Of a DNA stretch of 64,000 nt, positions 16,052-24,313 are shown piece after piece. This DNA comes from an uncultured Acetobacteraceae bacterium. Its GTDB lineage: Bacteria; Pseudomonadota; Alphaproteobacteria; Acetobacterales; Acetobacteraceae. Position 1 is the stretch's first letter; the number at the start of each line of letters is the position of its first letter. Both the position numbers and the translations under genes were made by a program. Location: assembly GCA_903895595.1 (NCBI GenBank), contig CAITUP010000064.1, positions 62,001-126,000 of the forward strand. The letters run 5' to 3'. The notes below the pieces were generated by a model that was given only the letters and a program-made list of their open reading frames with translations, was not told the origin of the DNA and searched no databases.

Positions 16052-17452
16052 TTAAGCGGCACCGTCGGCGATTTCCATCCCGGAGTCCGACCCCTTGCCG
16101 CCATCGGCCTCGATCCCGTGCGCCTCCAGCAACCCGTACAACGTTGGGCGGCTGATACCAAGAAGGCGTGCGGCCACCGATAATGTATGATTGCTGCGCG
16201 CCCAGGCGATTTGCACCACTTCCCGTTCCGCCCGCAACCGCGCCGCACGCAGGTCCAGATCGGGCGGTGCGGTTTCGGCTGGCGCCAGTTCCATGTCGGC
16301 CGCATCGATCACCCGGCGCTCCGCCATGACGACCGCGCGCTTCATCCGGTTTTCCAGTTCCCGGACATTGCCCGGCCAAGCGTAGGTGGCCATCGCGGTC
16401 GTCGCCGCTTCGGTGAAGCCACGGATGTTGCGACCGTATTCCTGGTTGAACCGGTTCAGGAAATAATTGCCCAACAAGGCCACATCGCCGCCACGGTCGC
16501 GCAACGGCGGGATCCGAACGGTCACCGCGTTCATGCGGTAGAACAGATCGCCGCGGAACACGCCCTGGGCGATCTTGTCCTCCAGGCTGGCATTGGTGGC
16601 CGACACGATCCGGACATCCACCTGGATCTTCTGCCGGCCGCCGATCCGCTCGACGATCTGATCCTGCAGGAACCGCAGCAGCTTGACCTGGAGCGGGTGC
16701 GGCAGATCGCCGATTTCGTCGAGGAACAGCGTGCCCTTATGCGCCATCTCGATCTTGCCGATGCTTTGCTTCACCGCGCCGGTGAACGCGCCGCGTTCGT
16801 GACCGAACAGTTCGCTTTCCAGCAGATTCTCGGGGATCGCGCCGCAGTTGATCGCGACAAACGTTTCCTTCGACCGAGGCCCCAGATCGTGCAGCGCCCG
16901 CGACAAGGCTTCCTTACCGGTACCGCGTTCGCCCAGCAGCAGAACCGGCACGTTGGTCGTGGCCAGCTTCTCGATGTCCCGGCATAGCTTCAGCATGCCG
17001 GGATTGGCCGTCACGATCCGTTCGATCGGCGACCGCGCCGGCGTCACCGCCAGCGCTCTGTTTTCCTCTTCCAGCCGGTACAAGTTCAACGCGCGGGCGA
17101 TGATTGTACGCAGAAGTTCGATCTCGACCGGTTTCTCGCAAAAATCGTAAGCGCCGGAGGCGATCGCCTTCAACGCATTGCTGCGTTCGCCATTGCCGGT
17201 CACGACGATCACCTTGGTCCGCGGTGCGATACTTTGTATCTGTTCCAGGATCGCGAACCCCTCGCTCACCCCGTCGGGATCGGGCGGCAGGCCGAGGTCC
17301 ATCAGAACGACCGGCGGGTCGTCGCGCTTGACGGCCGCGATGGCCTGCGGCCGGGCATGCACCAGCATCACGTCGCAGGCCGGAAAGGCCCAACGATATT
17401 GCGAGCACAGTCCCTCATCGTCCTCGACAATCAGAAGTTTCGGCTTCGCCAT
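16052..17452 (-). CDS. prsR: PEP-CTERM-box response regulator PrsR (sigma-54 activator)
   Basis: 466 aa from the ATG at 17452, preceded by GGAG. Receiver domain: acidic cluster EDD at 10-12, phospho-acceptor Asp52 in LMDLGLP. Sigma-54 AAA+ domain: Walker A GERGTGKEALSRAL, ESELFGHERGAFTGA loop, Walker B GTLFLDEIGDLP and R-finger region. The C-terminal Fis-type helix-turn-helix is SNHTLSVAARLLGISRPTLYG. It should be phosphorylated by PrsK and activate sigma-54 promoters of EPS and PEP-CTERM genes. It lies 11 bases after the prsK stop. I found no convincing -24/-12 site in the locus control region, so its targets may lie elsewhere. Confidence 0.94.
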   Translation of the reverse strand: MAKPKLLIVEDDEGLCSQYRWAFPACDVMLVHARPQAIAAVKRDDPPVVLMDLGLPPDPDGVSEGFAILEQIQSIAPRTKVIVVTGNGERSNALKAIASGAYDFCEKPVEIELLRTIIARALNLYRLEEENRALAVTPARSPIERIVTANPGMLKLCRDIEKLATTNVPVLLLGERGTGKEALSRALHDLGPRSKETFVAINCGAIPENLLESELFGHERGAFTGAVKQSIGKIEMAHKGTLFLDEIGDLPHPLQVKLLRFLQDQIVERIGGRQKIQVDVRIVSATNASLEDKIAQGVFRGDLFYRMNAVTVRIPPLRDRGGDVALLGNYFLNRFNQEYGRNIRGFTEAATTAMATYAWPGNVRELENRMKRAVVMAERRVIDAADMELAPAETAPPDLDLRAARLRAEREVVQIAWARSNHTLSVAARLLGISRPTLYGLLEAHGIEADGGKGSDSGMEIADGAA

Positions 17453-17463
17453 ACCCGCTCCGT

Positions 17464-19518
17464 TCAAACCGCCGCTTGTGGCACCGCGGGGACCGCGGGT
17501 AACAAAATTCGCATCGTGGTACCTTCGCCAACGCGGCTTAGTACCAGGAGATCGCCCCCCGCGTCACGTAACAATTGCCGAGCCTGAAACGCACCGATTC
17601 CGTGTCCGCCACCCTTGGTTGTAGAGAAGGGGCGGAACAATTCGTCGCGCACGAATTCCGGCGTCATCCCGGGACCACGATCGCAGATATCGATCTCGAT
17701 CCGTAAACTGCCATCCCTCAATCGCACCGTCACCGGTTTGCCGCCGGATGCCTCGGCGGCGTTGTTCATCAGATGGGTCAAAACCGCATCGAACGACTCG
17801 GGATCAATCGCGATCCCCGCCCCGGTGGCGTCGTCGGGCAACTCGATCGTCGCGGCGCGGGTGGCACGGCACGCCTCGGCGACGGCTTTCAGATGCTCCA
17901 ACGGCGCGACGAGGGTGTGGCTGCGTTCCTGCCGGTCGGGCTGGAGGCGGGTCAGCAACCGGGTGATCTTGCCGACCGAAGCCCGCACCGTCGTCAGCAT
18001 ATCGCGCTGGAATTCGGGATTGTCGGCATGGACCTCGGCGTTGGTCAGCAGCATCGACAGCTGGCCGGATACGTTCTTGATGTCATGGATCACGAACGCG
18101 AAGCGCTGGCTGTATTCGCGGAGTTGCCGGGTCTGATCCAGAACCTGCGCGGCCCGCTGTTCGGCGATGCGGCTCGCGACCTCCCGCCCAACGACCCGCA
18201 GCAATTCGTAGACCTCCCGGTCCAGCTTGAACGGCGCGCGCGACGCGGCCAGGACGACGAAACCGATCAGAGACCCGAAATGGTTCAACGGCACCGCCAA
18301 CCAGGAGCGCGGCAGTTCCTCCAGCCCGGCCCGCGCATCCGGCGCATCGTCGAACACGACGATCCATTCGCCGTCGCCGAATCGCGGGATCAGTGAGTGG
18401 CCAGGCGGTATCGGCGCGGTCGCCGCGGGCATATTCATCGAGCCGGCCCACTGGAACGCAACCTCCTCCGGTGCCCGCACGAACAAGGCACCGGCCGGGC
18501 TGTCCACGACCTCCGCCACCGCGCGAATGGCCCGGCGGTGCAATCCCACATGGGCGTCCGGCGCGGTCAGCGTGTCGATGCAACGCATCCATTCGCGCCG
18601 GTAGTCGTAGCGGGCACTGAAGAAATTATCGATGAACATGAAGCGCAGGCGGGAACGGAAGGAGCCGGAGGTCAATGCCACCGCGACCCCCAAAAGCGCG
18701 CCGAAGATCAGCGTGACTTCGGCCACGTAGCCCCATTCGCTGCCGCCCCGGCGCATGATCTCTCCGGTCGCGGCGATCGCGACCAGAAACACGCCCGCGG
18801 CGATCAGCGTGAAACTGTGGAACACCACTTCGCGGGATACGTGGATATCGACCTTCCAACGCCGTGCCCGCGCCGCCGCCAGCGCGATCAGCGGCGCCGC
18901 CACCATCGTCGCCGCCGCTCGGCCCGTGAAGAGCGGGAAGGACAGGCGCCGGAACAGCAGCGCGTCGGCATACAGCAACAGATCGTACAGGTACAATCCG
19001 CCCAACCCGATACAGAGCAGATTGATATGCCAACGCGCGTCTTTGTCGGTATTGAAATACATATTTTCGAGCAGAAGTATACTCGACACGGCGAAGCACA
19101 ACCGGATCATGGCACCGACCGACGCCGCCGACGCGGTCGATTGATGAAACAGCAGATCCGACAAAGGCCAGCCACCTACGAGCAGCACCGCCAGCAAACC
19201 CATGGTGGTGAAGGCCTGCATCAATTGCCGCGGCGCGGTCACGGTGCGCCGGTAAAGATGCAGGATAAAACCGTACCACGAGGCGATACGCGCCAATTCC
19301 AGCCAGCCGGCGATACCCATGAAGCGGGTGCCCCACAGGACCGCCACCGCGCCCGCCCAAATGGCAGTCGCCAGACAGGCCGCTGCAAGCCAAATCCCGG
19401 TACGGCTCCGCGCCTGTTCGCCGGCCGCCAGGCGCGCGAATATCAGCACCGTCAGGAAGCCGTAGATCAGCGCGCATAGCGCGTGCAAGCCGACCACGGC
19501 CGGCAGATCGAACGTCAT
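17464..19518 (-). CDS. prsK: XrtA/PEP-CTERM system sensor histidine kinase PrsK
   Basis: 684 aa. The N-terminal ~280 residues contain about eight hydrophobic segments, starting LHALCALIYGFLTVLIFARL. A GAF-like domain (about 300-450) precedes the dimerisation/phosphorylation helix with FVIHDIKNVSGQLSML. The ATPase domain has the N-box LTHLMNNAAEASGG, G1 DRGPGMTPEF and G2 GGGHGIGAFQARQLL. The architecture matches the PrsK family. It senses an unknown membrane or envelope signal and signals to PrsR. The start has AGGA upstream. It follows the sugar-transferase gene by 35 bases, which suggests one leftward operon. Confidence 0.93.
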   Translation of the reverse strand: MTFDLPAVVGLHALCALIYGFLTVLIFARLAAGEQARSRTGIWLAAACLATAIWAGAVAVLWGTRFMGIAGWLELARIASWYGFILHLYRRTVTAPRQLMQAFTTMGLLAVLLVGGWPLSDLLFHQSTASAASVGAMIRLCFAVSSILLLENMYFNTDKDARWHINLLCIGLGGLYLYDLLLYADALLFRRLSFPLFTGRAAATMVAAPLIALAAARARRWKVDIHVSREVVFHSFTLIAAGVFLVAIAATGEIMRRGGSEWGYVAEVTLIFGALLGVAVALTSGSFRSRLRFMFIDNFFSARYDYRREWMRCIDTLTAPDAHVGLHRRAIRAVAEVVDSPAGALFVRAPEEVAFQWAGSMNMPAATAPIPPGHSLIPRFGDGEWIVVFDDAPDARAGLEELPRSWLAVPLNHFGSLIGFVVLAASRAPFKLDREVYELLRVVGREVASRIAEQRAAQVLDQTRQLREYSQRFAFVIHDIKNVSGQLSMLLTNAEVHADNPEFQRDMLTTVRASVGKITRLLTRLQPDRQERSHTLVAPLEHLKAVAEACRATRAATIELPDDATGAGIAIDPESFDAVLTHLMNNAAEASGGKPVTVRLRDGSLRIEIDICDRGPGMTPEFVRDELFRPFSTTKGGGHGIGAFQARQLLRDAGGDLLVLSRVGEGTTMRILLPAVPAVPQAAV

Positions 19519-19553
19519 GAACTTATCCTAGTGGCTGACACGGACGCCGCCGC

Positions 19554-20912
19554 TCAGCGTGCCCCTTCGCGAAACAGAATCACCCTCACTGTCGAGCACA
19601 GAATCAGGAGGTCCAGAAAGAATCCGCGATTTTTGACATAATATAAGTCGTAGGCGAGCTTTTCCCGAGCATCTTCGACCGACGCGCCATAGGGGTAATT
19701 GACCTGCGCCCAACCGGTAATGCCAGGCTTTACCCGATCCCGAATGGTATAGGCCTCGATCGCCAGTGCCAACTCCTTGACGAAATGCGGCCGCTCAGGG
19801 CGCGGGCCGACCACGCTCATGTCGCCACGCAGCACGTTCAGCAGCTGCGGCAACTCATCGATGCGGGTCTGCCGGATGAAATGGCCGATCCGGGTGATCC
19901 GCGGGTCCTGCTTCTGCGCCCAGCGCGGGATTCCACCGGATTCGGCATCCGCCCGCATGCTGCGGAATTTCAGCAGGGTGAAGGACCGGCCGTTCAATCC
20001 TGTCCGCAGTTGCCGGTAAAACACTGGTCCCGGGCTATCCAGTTTGATCGCGAGCGCGGTCACGGCCATCACCGGCAGCGTCCCGATCAGCAACGCGATA
20101 CTGACCGCGACATCGAGCACACGCTTCGTGCGGTCCGACAAACGCCGCTCCCCATCCGGCCGAAACACCGCCGGATCGCGCGCCGCCGCGCCCGATGGAT
20201 CGATCCGTCCGAGATGCCGTTCCTGGAAGCCGGCATCGCTGTATATTTTGACCCCATTTTTCCGCCCCGCGAGGATCGCTTCCATCGCCGGAGCCGACAA
20301 CACGCCGTCGGCGACCACCACACCCCAGAGGCGTTGCCGCCGTAGATCGCCGGCCATCGCCGGCAACGTCGCTGGCGATCCCAGGATCGGCGCGAACAAC
20401 GGGCCATGATGACGCGCGATCAACGCGCGCAGATGCGCGCCGCCGTCACCGTCGGCGACGATCAGGATATGGCGGGTGAAGCGGCCGTTGGCGCTCAGCA
20501 ACCCGAACGACACGCGCGACACGAGTACAGCCGTGAGCCAGACGCCGAGAACCTGCGCTACCCAGCCCATCTGCGCCACGGTCAATCCGGACAACGAAGA
20601 TCCGCTCACCCAGAGAATGAGGGGAGATGCGAGAATACCAGTTATGGTTGTGGTTTTCAGCATCCGCCCGGGGTCGCGGCAGATCTGCGGACGATAGAGG
20701 CCCATGGTGGCAGCGGTCGCCGCGATCGACACCGCGATCGTGCCCGCGAGACCCATCGCGCTGCGCATCGCCGGCCAGGACACACCGGTGAAACCCACCC
20801 ACTCATGGACGGATATGGACAATAAACCGAGGAAAACAGCCGACAACGATAACTCGCACAGCCCTAGAACTGCCATGTCCCGGCGCAGATGGTGGGCGAA
20901 TACGCGGGCCAT
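19554..20912 (-). CDS. XrtA-system undecaprenyl-phosphate sugar phosphotransferase (TIGR03013-like)
   Basis: 452 aa. Four hydrophobic segments lie in the first ~140 residues, then a CoA-binding-like domain. A last hydrophobic segment (VSIALLIGTLPVMAVTALAI) precedes the bacterial sugar transferase domain: KLDSPGPVFYRQLRTGLNG, LLKFRSMRADAE, RIGHFIRQTRIDELPQLLN, GDMSVVGPRPERPHF and KPGITGWAQVNYPYG. It starts the repeat unit by moving a sugar-phosphate from a nucleotide sugar to undecaprenyl phosphate in the inner membrane. SD AGGAG stands before the ATG. It is first in the leftward operon and divergent from the export gene at 21034. Confidence 0.92.
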   Translation of the reverse strand: MARVFAHHLRRDMAVLGLCELSLSAVFLGLLSISVHEWVGFTGVSWPAMRSAMGLAGTIAVSIAATAATMGLYRPQICRDPGRMLKTTTITGILASPLILWVSGSSLSGLTVAQMGWVAQVLGVWLTAVLVSRVSFGLLSANGRFTRHILIVADGDGGAHLRALIARHHGPLFAPILGSPATLPAMAGDLRRQRLWGVVVADGVLSAPAMEAILAGRKNGVKIYSDAGFQERHLGRIDPSGAAARDPAVFRPDGERRLSDRTKRVLDVAVSIALLIGTLPVMAVTALAIKLDSPGPVFYRQLRTGLNGRSFTLLKFRSMRADAESGGIPRWAQKQDPRITRIGHFIRQTRIDELPQLLNVLRGDMSVVGPRPERPHFVKELALAIEAYTIRDRVKPGITGWAQVNYPYGASVEDAREKLAYDLYYVKNRGFFLDLLILCSTVRVILFREGAR

Positions 20913-21033
20913 ACGTTCTCCTGCGATTGGGCTGCCGCAAGCGGGCAGTCGGCGTTTTCGGGTGGCGCGTTAACGCGTATCGAGTGTGTAACACACCCCA
21001 GACACGTCCATATAATTATATTATCATCGCGCT
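20913..21033. promoter_or_regulatory. Divergent control region of the XrtA locus with two palindromes
   Basis: The 121-base gap separates the leftward sugar-transferase operon from the rightward export operon. It holds a perfect 12-base palindrome CGCGTTAACGCG at 20966-20977 and, 6 bases on, GTGTGT-A-ACACAC at 20984-20996. Both are candidate operators, and 20 bp separates their centres (about two helical turns), so a dimeric regulator could sit on one face. A TATAAT box follows at 21011. No clear -24/-12 sigma-54 site was seen on either strand. Confidence 0.55.
21011..21016 (+). promoter_or_regulatory. Candidate sigma-70 -10 box for the rightward XrtA operon
   Basis: TATAAT matches the -10 consensus inside an A+T-rich patch that contrasts with the G+C-rich surroundings. 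A start about 7 bases downstream would leave only about 10 bases of leader before the ATG at 21034, with no purine-rich ribosome site. The -35 region is weak (around GTAACA). Confidence 0.45.
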
Positions 21034-21558
21034 ATGGTCAAACTGTCCGAGGACTACGTCATCGGCTCGGGCGATTCACTCAGCATCTTCGTGTACCGCA
21101 ACCCGGACCTGAGCGAGGGCGGCGTTTCGGTGCGACCGGATGGGCGTATCTCAACGCCGCTGATCGAGGACATCGTCGCCGCCGGGAAAACCCCCACCGT
21201 CCTGGCCCGCGAAATCGAGGAGCGGCTGAAGAAGTTCGTCCAGGAGCCGAACGTCACCATCATTGTTCGGAACTTCATCGGCCCGACCGACCGCCAGATA
21301 CGGATCATCGGCGAAGCGACCGACCCCGTCGCCATTCCGTACCGGGACCACATGACGCTGCTCGACGTCATGATCGCGACCAAGGGTCTGACAAAATACG
21401 CTTCCGGCAATCGCTCGATCATCGTGCGCAGAATGCCGGAGGGCAAAACGCAATCGATCCGCGTGCGGATCAGCGATCTGATCAAGGACGGGGATATCAG
21501 CCAGAACATCGAAATGGTGCCCGGAGACACCCTGATAATTCCGCAATCCTGGTTCTAA
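21034..21558 (+). CDS. XrtA-system polysaccharide export protein (Wza/Poly_export type), no visible signal peptide
   Basis: 174 aa. DYVIGSGDSLSIFVYRNPDL opens a Poly_export domain, followed by SVRPDGRISTPLIEDIVAAG, SLBB-like RQIRIIGEATDPVAIPYRD and MTLLDVMIATKGLTKYASG. This is the XrtA-specific Wza relative that forms the outer-membrane export pore or collar. Family members normally begin with a lipoprotein signal of 20-40 residues. Here the reading frame is closed by a TAA at 21013-21015 and the first codons run straight into the domain. Either the gene is expressed without a signal, or a start has been lost by frameshift. First gene of the rightward operon; 15 bases to the next gene. Confidence 0.88.
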   Translation: MVKLSEDYVIGSGDSLSIFVYRNPDLSEGGVSVRPDGRISTPLIEDIVAAGKTPTVLAREIEERLKKFVQEPNVTIIVRNFIGPTDRQIRIIGEATDPVAIPYRDHMTLLDVMIATKGLTKYASGNRSIIVRRMPEGKTQSIRVRISDLIKDGDISQNIEMVPGDTLIIPQSWF

Positions 21559-21573
21559 GGAGACCGGCCGGTC

Positions 21574-23172
21574 ATGGACTCGCTTCGCACGCTCATTACC
21601 CAATACCTGCGGGCCGCCTGGCGCCGCCGCTGGACCGGCGTGATCGTCGCGTGGCTGACCTGCGGCGTCGGCTGGGTCGGGGTCTATATGATCCCCAACA
21701 CCTTCGAATCCGGTGCCCGCCTGTTCGTCGATGCCGACGCCATCCTGACCCCGCTGCTGCGCGGTATTGCCGCTGATTCAGCGCCGACCACGCAGCTGGA
21801 AATTCTGCAACGGACGTTGCTCAGCCGCCCGAACCTGGAAAAACTCATCTCCAAGACCGACCTGGATTTGACACTGAACGGGCAGTCCGATCGCGAGCGG
21901 CTCATGACCCGGCTGGCTACCGACATCAAAGTGGTGCCGCAAACCAAGAACCTGTTCACCATCACCTACCGCGACAAGGTTCCCAAGGTCGCCCACGACG
22001 TGGTGCAGACACTGCTGACGATTTTCGTGGAAAGCGCCACCGGCTCCAACCGAGCGGACATGGAAAACGCGCGGCGATTTCTCGAGCGGCAGATTGCGTC
22101 CTACGAGCAGCAGCTGCGCGGGGCGGAGAAACGGCGCGCCGAGTTCCGGGCCCGCTATGTCGATATCCTGCCAAATGAGACCAACCCCAATGTTCCGGCG
22201 CTCGAAGGCGCCCGGATGACGGCATCCTTGCTCGAGGGCAAATTGCAAGACGCCATGGTCAGCCGCGACGCCTTGAAGCAGGAGGTGGAGAACACGCCGT
22301 CCATGTTGGTCGTGGAATCCGGCCCCGCTGCCATGACCGCCGCGCAGCAGGTTGCCGCGGGATTACCGGTGGCGAAAAACCCTGTCGCCGAGGCAGAAGA
22401 TCAACTGCGCATGCTGCTGCTGAAGGACACCGAAGCCCATCCGGACGTGATCGCGCAACGGAAGATCATCGCTTCGCTGAAGGCCGAAGCTGCGAAAACC
22501 GCCCCCGCGCCAAAGCCGGCAGCGGTCGCCGGCACCCCCGCTGCCCCAACCCCGCCCGATCCCAATCAGATGAAACGTTCGGTGCCAAACCCGGTCTACG
22601 ACCAATTGAAGGTGAAGCTGATCGAAGCCGATATCCAGATCGTGTCGCTGCAGCGCCAGCGCGACGAGTCGATCCGGTACCGCGACAAGCTGGAAAAAAT
22701 GCAGCGCGAGCAGCCCGGCCTGATGGCCGAGTACCAGAACATGGACCGCGACTACAGCGTGCTGCGCAAAAACTACGAAGAGCTGCTGTCCCGTCTGCAA
22801 TCGGCCAACATCGCCCAGGCCGCCGACACGCAGGCGGACAAGGTCAAGCTGCAGGTCATCGACCCTCCGGAGATTCCCCGGCTTCCCGCCGCACCCAACC
22901 GCATGCTGCTGATCACCGGCGTGTTGCTGGCCGGTCTCGCGGCGGGCGCCGGCGTGACCGTTCTTTTCGGCCAAATGGACCGCTCATTTTCGACAGTCGA
23001 CGATCTGCGCGCGTTAGGGCTGCCAGTGCTGGGAGGCATTTCGGTCCTCGGTATGGCGCCATTGCGCCAGCGCCTGATGACCGTGCTGCGATTTGGGTTC
23101 GCGGTCGCCATCCTGGTGGGCGTATATGGTGGCCTGATGGTTAACATCCTTCGCAAAGCGGCGCTCATCTGA
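21574..23172 (+). CDS. XrtA-system polysaccharide chain-length determinant (Wzz/PCP type)
   Basis: 532 aa. An N-terminal membrane segment (GVIVAWLTCGVGWVGVYMI) is followed by a periplasmic domain with long coiled-coil stretches (about residues 150-230 and 340-420) broken by a Pro/Ala-rich linker (APAPKPAAVAGTPAAPTPP). The C-terminal PNRMLLITGVLLAGLAAGAG segment and a further hydrophobic segment at about 505-527 complete it. This matches the PEP-CTERM chain-length family, which sets polymer length and partners the tyrosine kinase. AAGGAG stands upstream. The stop TGA is followed at once by the kinase ATG (TGAATG). Confidence 0.92.
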   Translation: MDSLRTLITQYLRAAWRRRWTGVIVAWLTCGVGWVGVYMIPNTFESGARLFVDADAILTPLLRGIAADSAPTTQLEILQRTLLSRPNLEKLISKTDLDLTLNGQSDRERLMTRLATDIKVVPQTKNLFTITYRDKVPKVAHDVVQTLLTIFVESATGSNRADMENARRFLERQIASYEQQLRGAEKRRAEFRARYVDILPNETNPNVPALEGARMTASLLEGKLQDAMVSRDALKQEVENTPSMLVVESGPAAMTAAQQVAAGLPVAKNPVAEAEDQLRMLLLKDTEAHPDVIAQRKIIASLKAEAAKTAPAPKPAAVAGTPAAPTPPDPNQMKRSVPNPVYDQLKVKLIEADIQIVSLQRQRDESIRYRDKLEKMQREQPGLMAEYQNMDRDYSVLRKNYEELLSRLQSANIAQAADTQADKVKLQVIDPPEIPRLPAAPNRMLLITGVLLAGLAAGAGVTVLFGQMDRSFSTVDDLRALGLPVLGGISVLGMAPLRQRLMTVLRFGFAVAILVGVYGGLMVNILRKAALI

Positions 23173-24288
23173 ATGCTCAGACCTAAATCATCTCACCTCG
23201 TCGAGCGTGTCGCTGAGAAAATGTTGCGCTCCGGCGCGCTGGAGGGTTCGGCCGCGCATCTGCTCGACCCGGATTTACCCCCGCCAATCGCCGCCCCGCC
23301 AGAGGAACAACCGGTCCCGCCGGTCGTACGCCCAGCCCGGCCGGGTCGCTCGGCATTGTTCCGGCCACCGCCGTCCGAAGCCGACGTCGGCGACCCTCCG
23401 CTTCCAGCGCAGCCGCGCCCGATGGAGCCGACCGACGATGTCGCGCCCGCGAACGTCCTCGAAGCCAGACCGCGCCGCGGGGCCGCGCGGATGCCGGCCC
23501 CGTCGATCGTCATGCGCGACCAGCCGCAGGTCGAGGTGCTGTCGAACCCCGATCTGTTGCAAAGCCGTTCGGCTGTCGACGCCGTTGCCCTTGAACGTGG
23601 CGGCATGGTCGACTGGTCACGCACCCGCAGCCGTATTTCCGAGGAATTCCGTCTCGTGCAGCGGCAAATCCTGCGCACCGCGTTCGGCCCCGGGTCCGAC
23701 CCCGGCTTCTCCAACCTGTTGATGGTCACCAGCGCGCGGCCCGGCGAAGGAAAAAGCTTCACATCGGTCAACCTCGCCGGATCCATCGCGCGCCAGGGCG
23801 ATCACCACGTGCTGCTGGTGGACGCCGACTCCAAGCGGGACTCCTTCTGCTATGCGCTCGGCCTCGCGGAATCGCGCGGCCTGCTGGACCTCGTGTCGAA
23901 CCCCAAGCTCGACCCGGCGCCGCTGATCGTGAAAACCCCGATCGAGCGGCTGTCGATCCTGCCGGTCGGACGCGAACGCGAACGCAGCGCGGAGCTGTTT
24001 TCGACGAAGGAAATGACGCGGCTGATCCAAAGCCTGGGACGGCGCTACGCGGACCGGTTGCTCATTCTCGATGCGCCGCCCTGCCTGTCCACCTCCGATC
24101 CGGCGGTGCTGGCGCCGGTAGTTGGGCAGATTGTGTTCGTGGTGGAAGCCGACCGAACCCAGCGCGATGAGGTCGAGGCCTCGCTCGATCTGATCCAGGC
24201 CTGCCAGACCATCACGCTGGTCCTGAACAAGCAGCAGATCTCGTCGCGCTACACGTTCGGCGCCTATTCCTCCTACTACTCCTCCTGA
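23173..24288 (+). CDS. XrtA-associated tyrosine autokinase (BY-kinase)
   Basis: 371 aa. The first ~130 residues are Pro/Ala/Arg-rich and probably disordered. The kinase domain has Walker A SARPGEGKSFTSVN (about 187-200), Walker A' LLVDADSKRD and Walker B LLILDAPPCL. The C-terminus ends in a short tyrosine cluster, YTFGAYSSYYSS, the usual site of autophosphorylation. It should control the chain-length protein encoded just before it by phosphorylation cycles at the inner membrane. Confidence 0.93.
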   Translation: MLRPKSSHLVERVAEKMLRSGALEGSAAHLLDPDLPPPIAAPPEEQPVPPVVRPARPGRSALFRPPPSEADVGDPPLPAQPRPMEPTDDVAPANVLEARPRRGAARMPAPSIVMRDQPQVEVLSNPDLLQSRSAVDAVALERGGMVDWSRTRSRISEEFRLVQRQILRTAFGPGSDPGFSNLLMVTSARPGEGKSFTSVNLAGSIARQGDHHVLLVDADSKRDSFCYALGLAESRGLLDLVSNPKLDPAPLIVKTPIERLSILPVGRERERSAELFSTKEMTRLIQSLGRRYADRLLILDAPPCLSTSDPAVLAPVVGQIVFVVEADRTQRDEVEASLDLIQACQTITLVLNKQQISSRYTFGAYSSYYSS

Positions 24289-24313
24289 CGCCGCGCGCGC
24301 TGGACCCGATTAG

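Noticed and set aside
15089-16183. Long open frame antisense to prsT
   Set aside because: Arg/Gln-rich shadow without motifs, directly opposite a clear TPR protein.
20913-21033. Possible sigma-54 (-24/-12) promoter for the XrtA operons, as expected for PrsR
   Set aside because: The only GG-N10-GC match (about 20929-20942) has a poor -12 element; a sigma-70 TATAAT is a better fit for the rightward operon.
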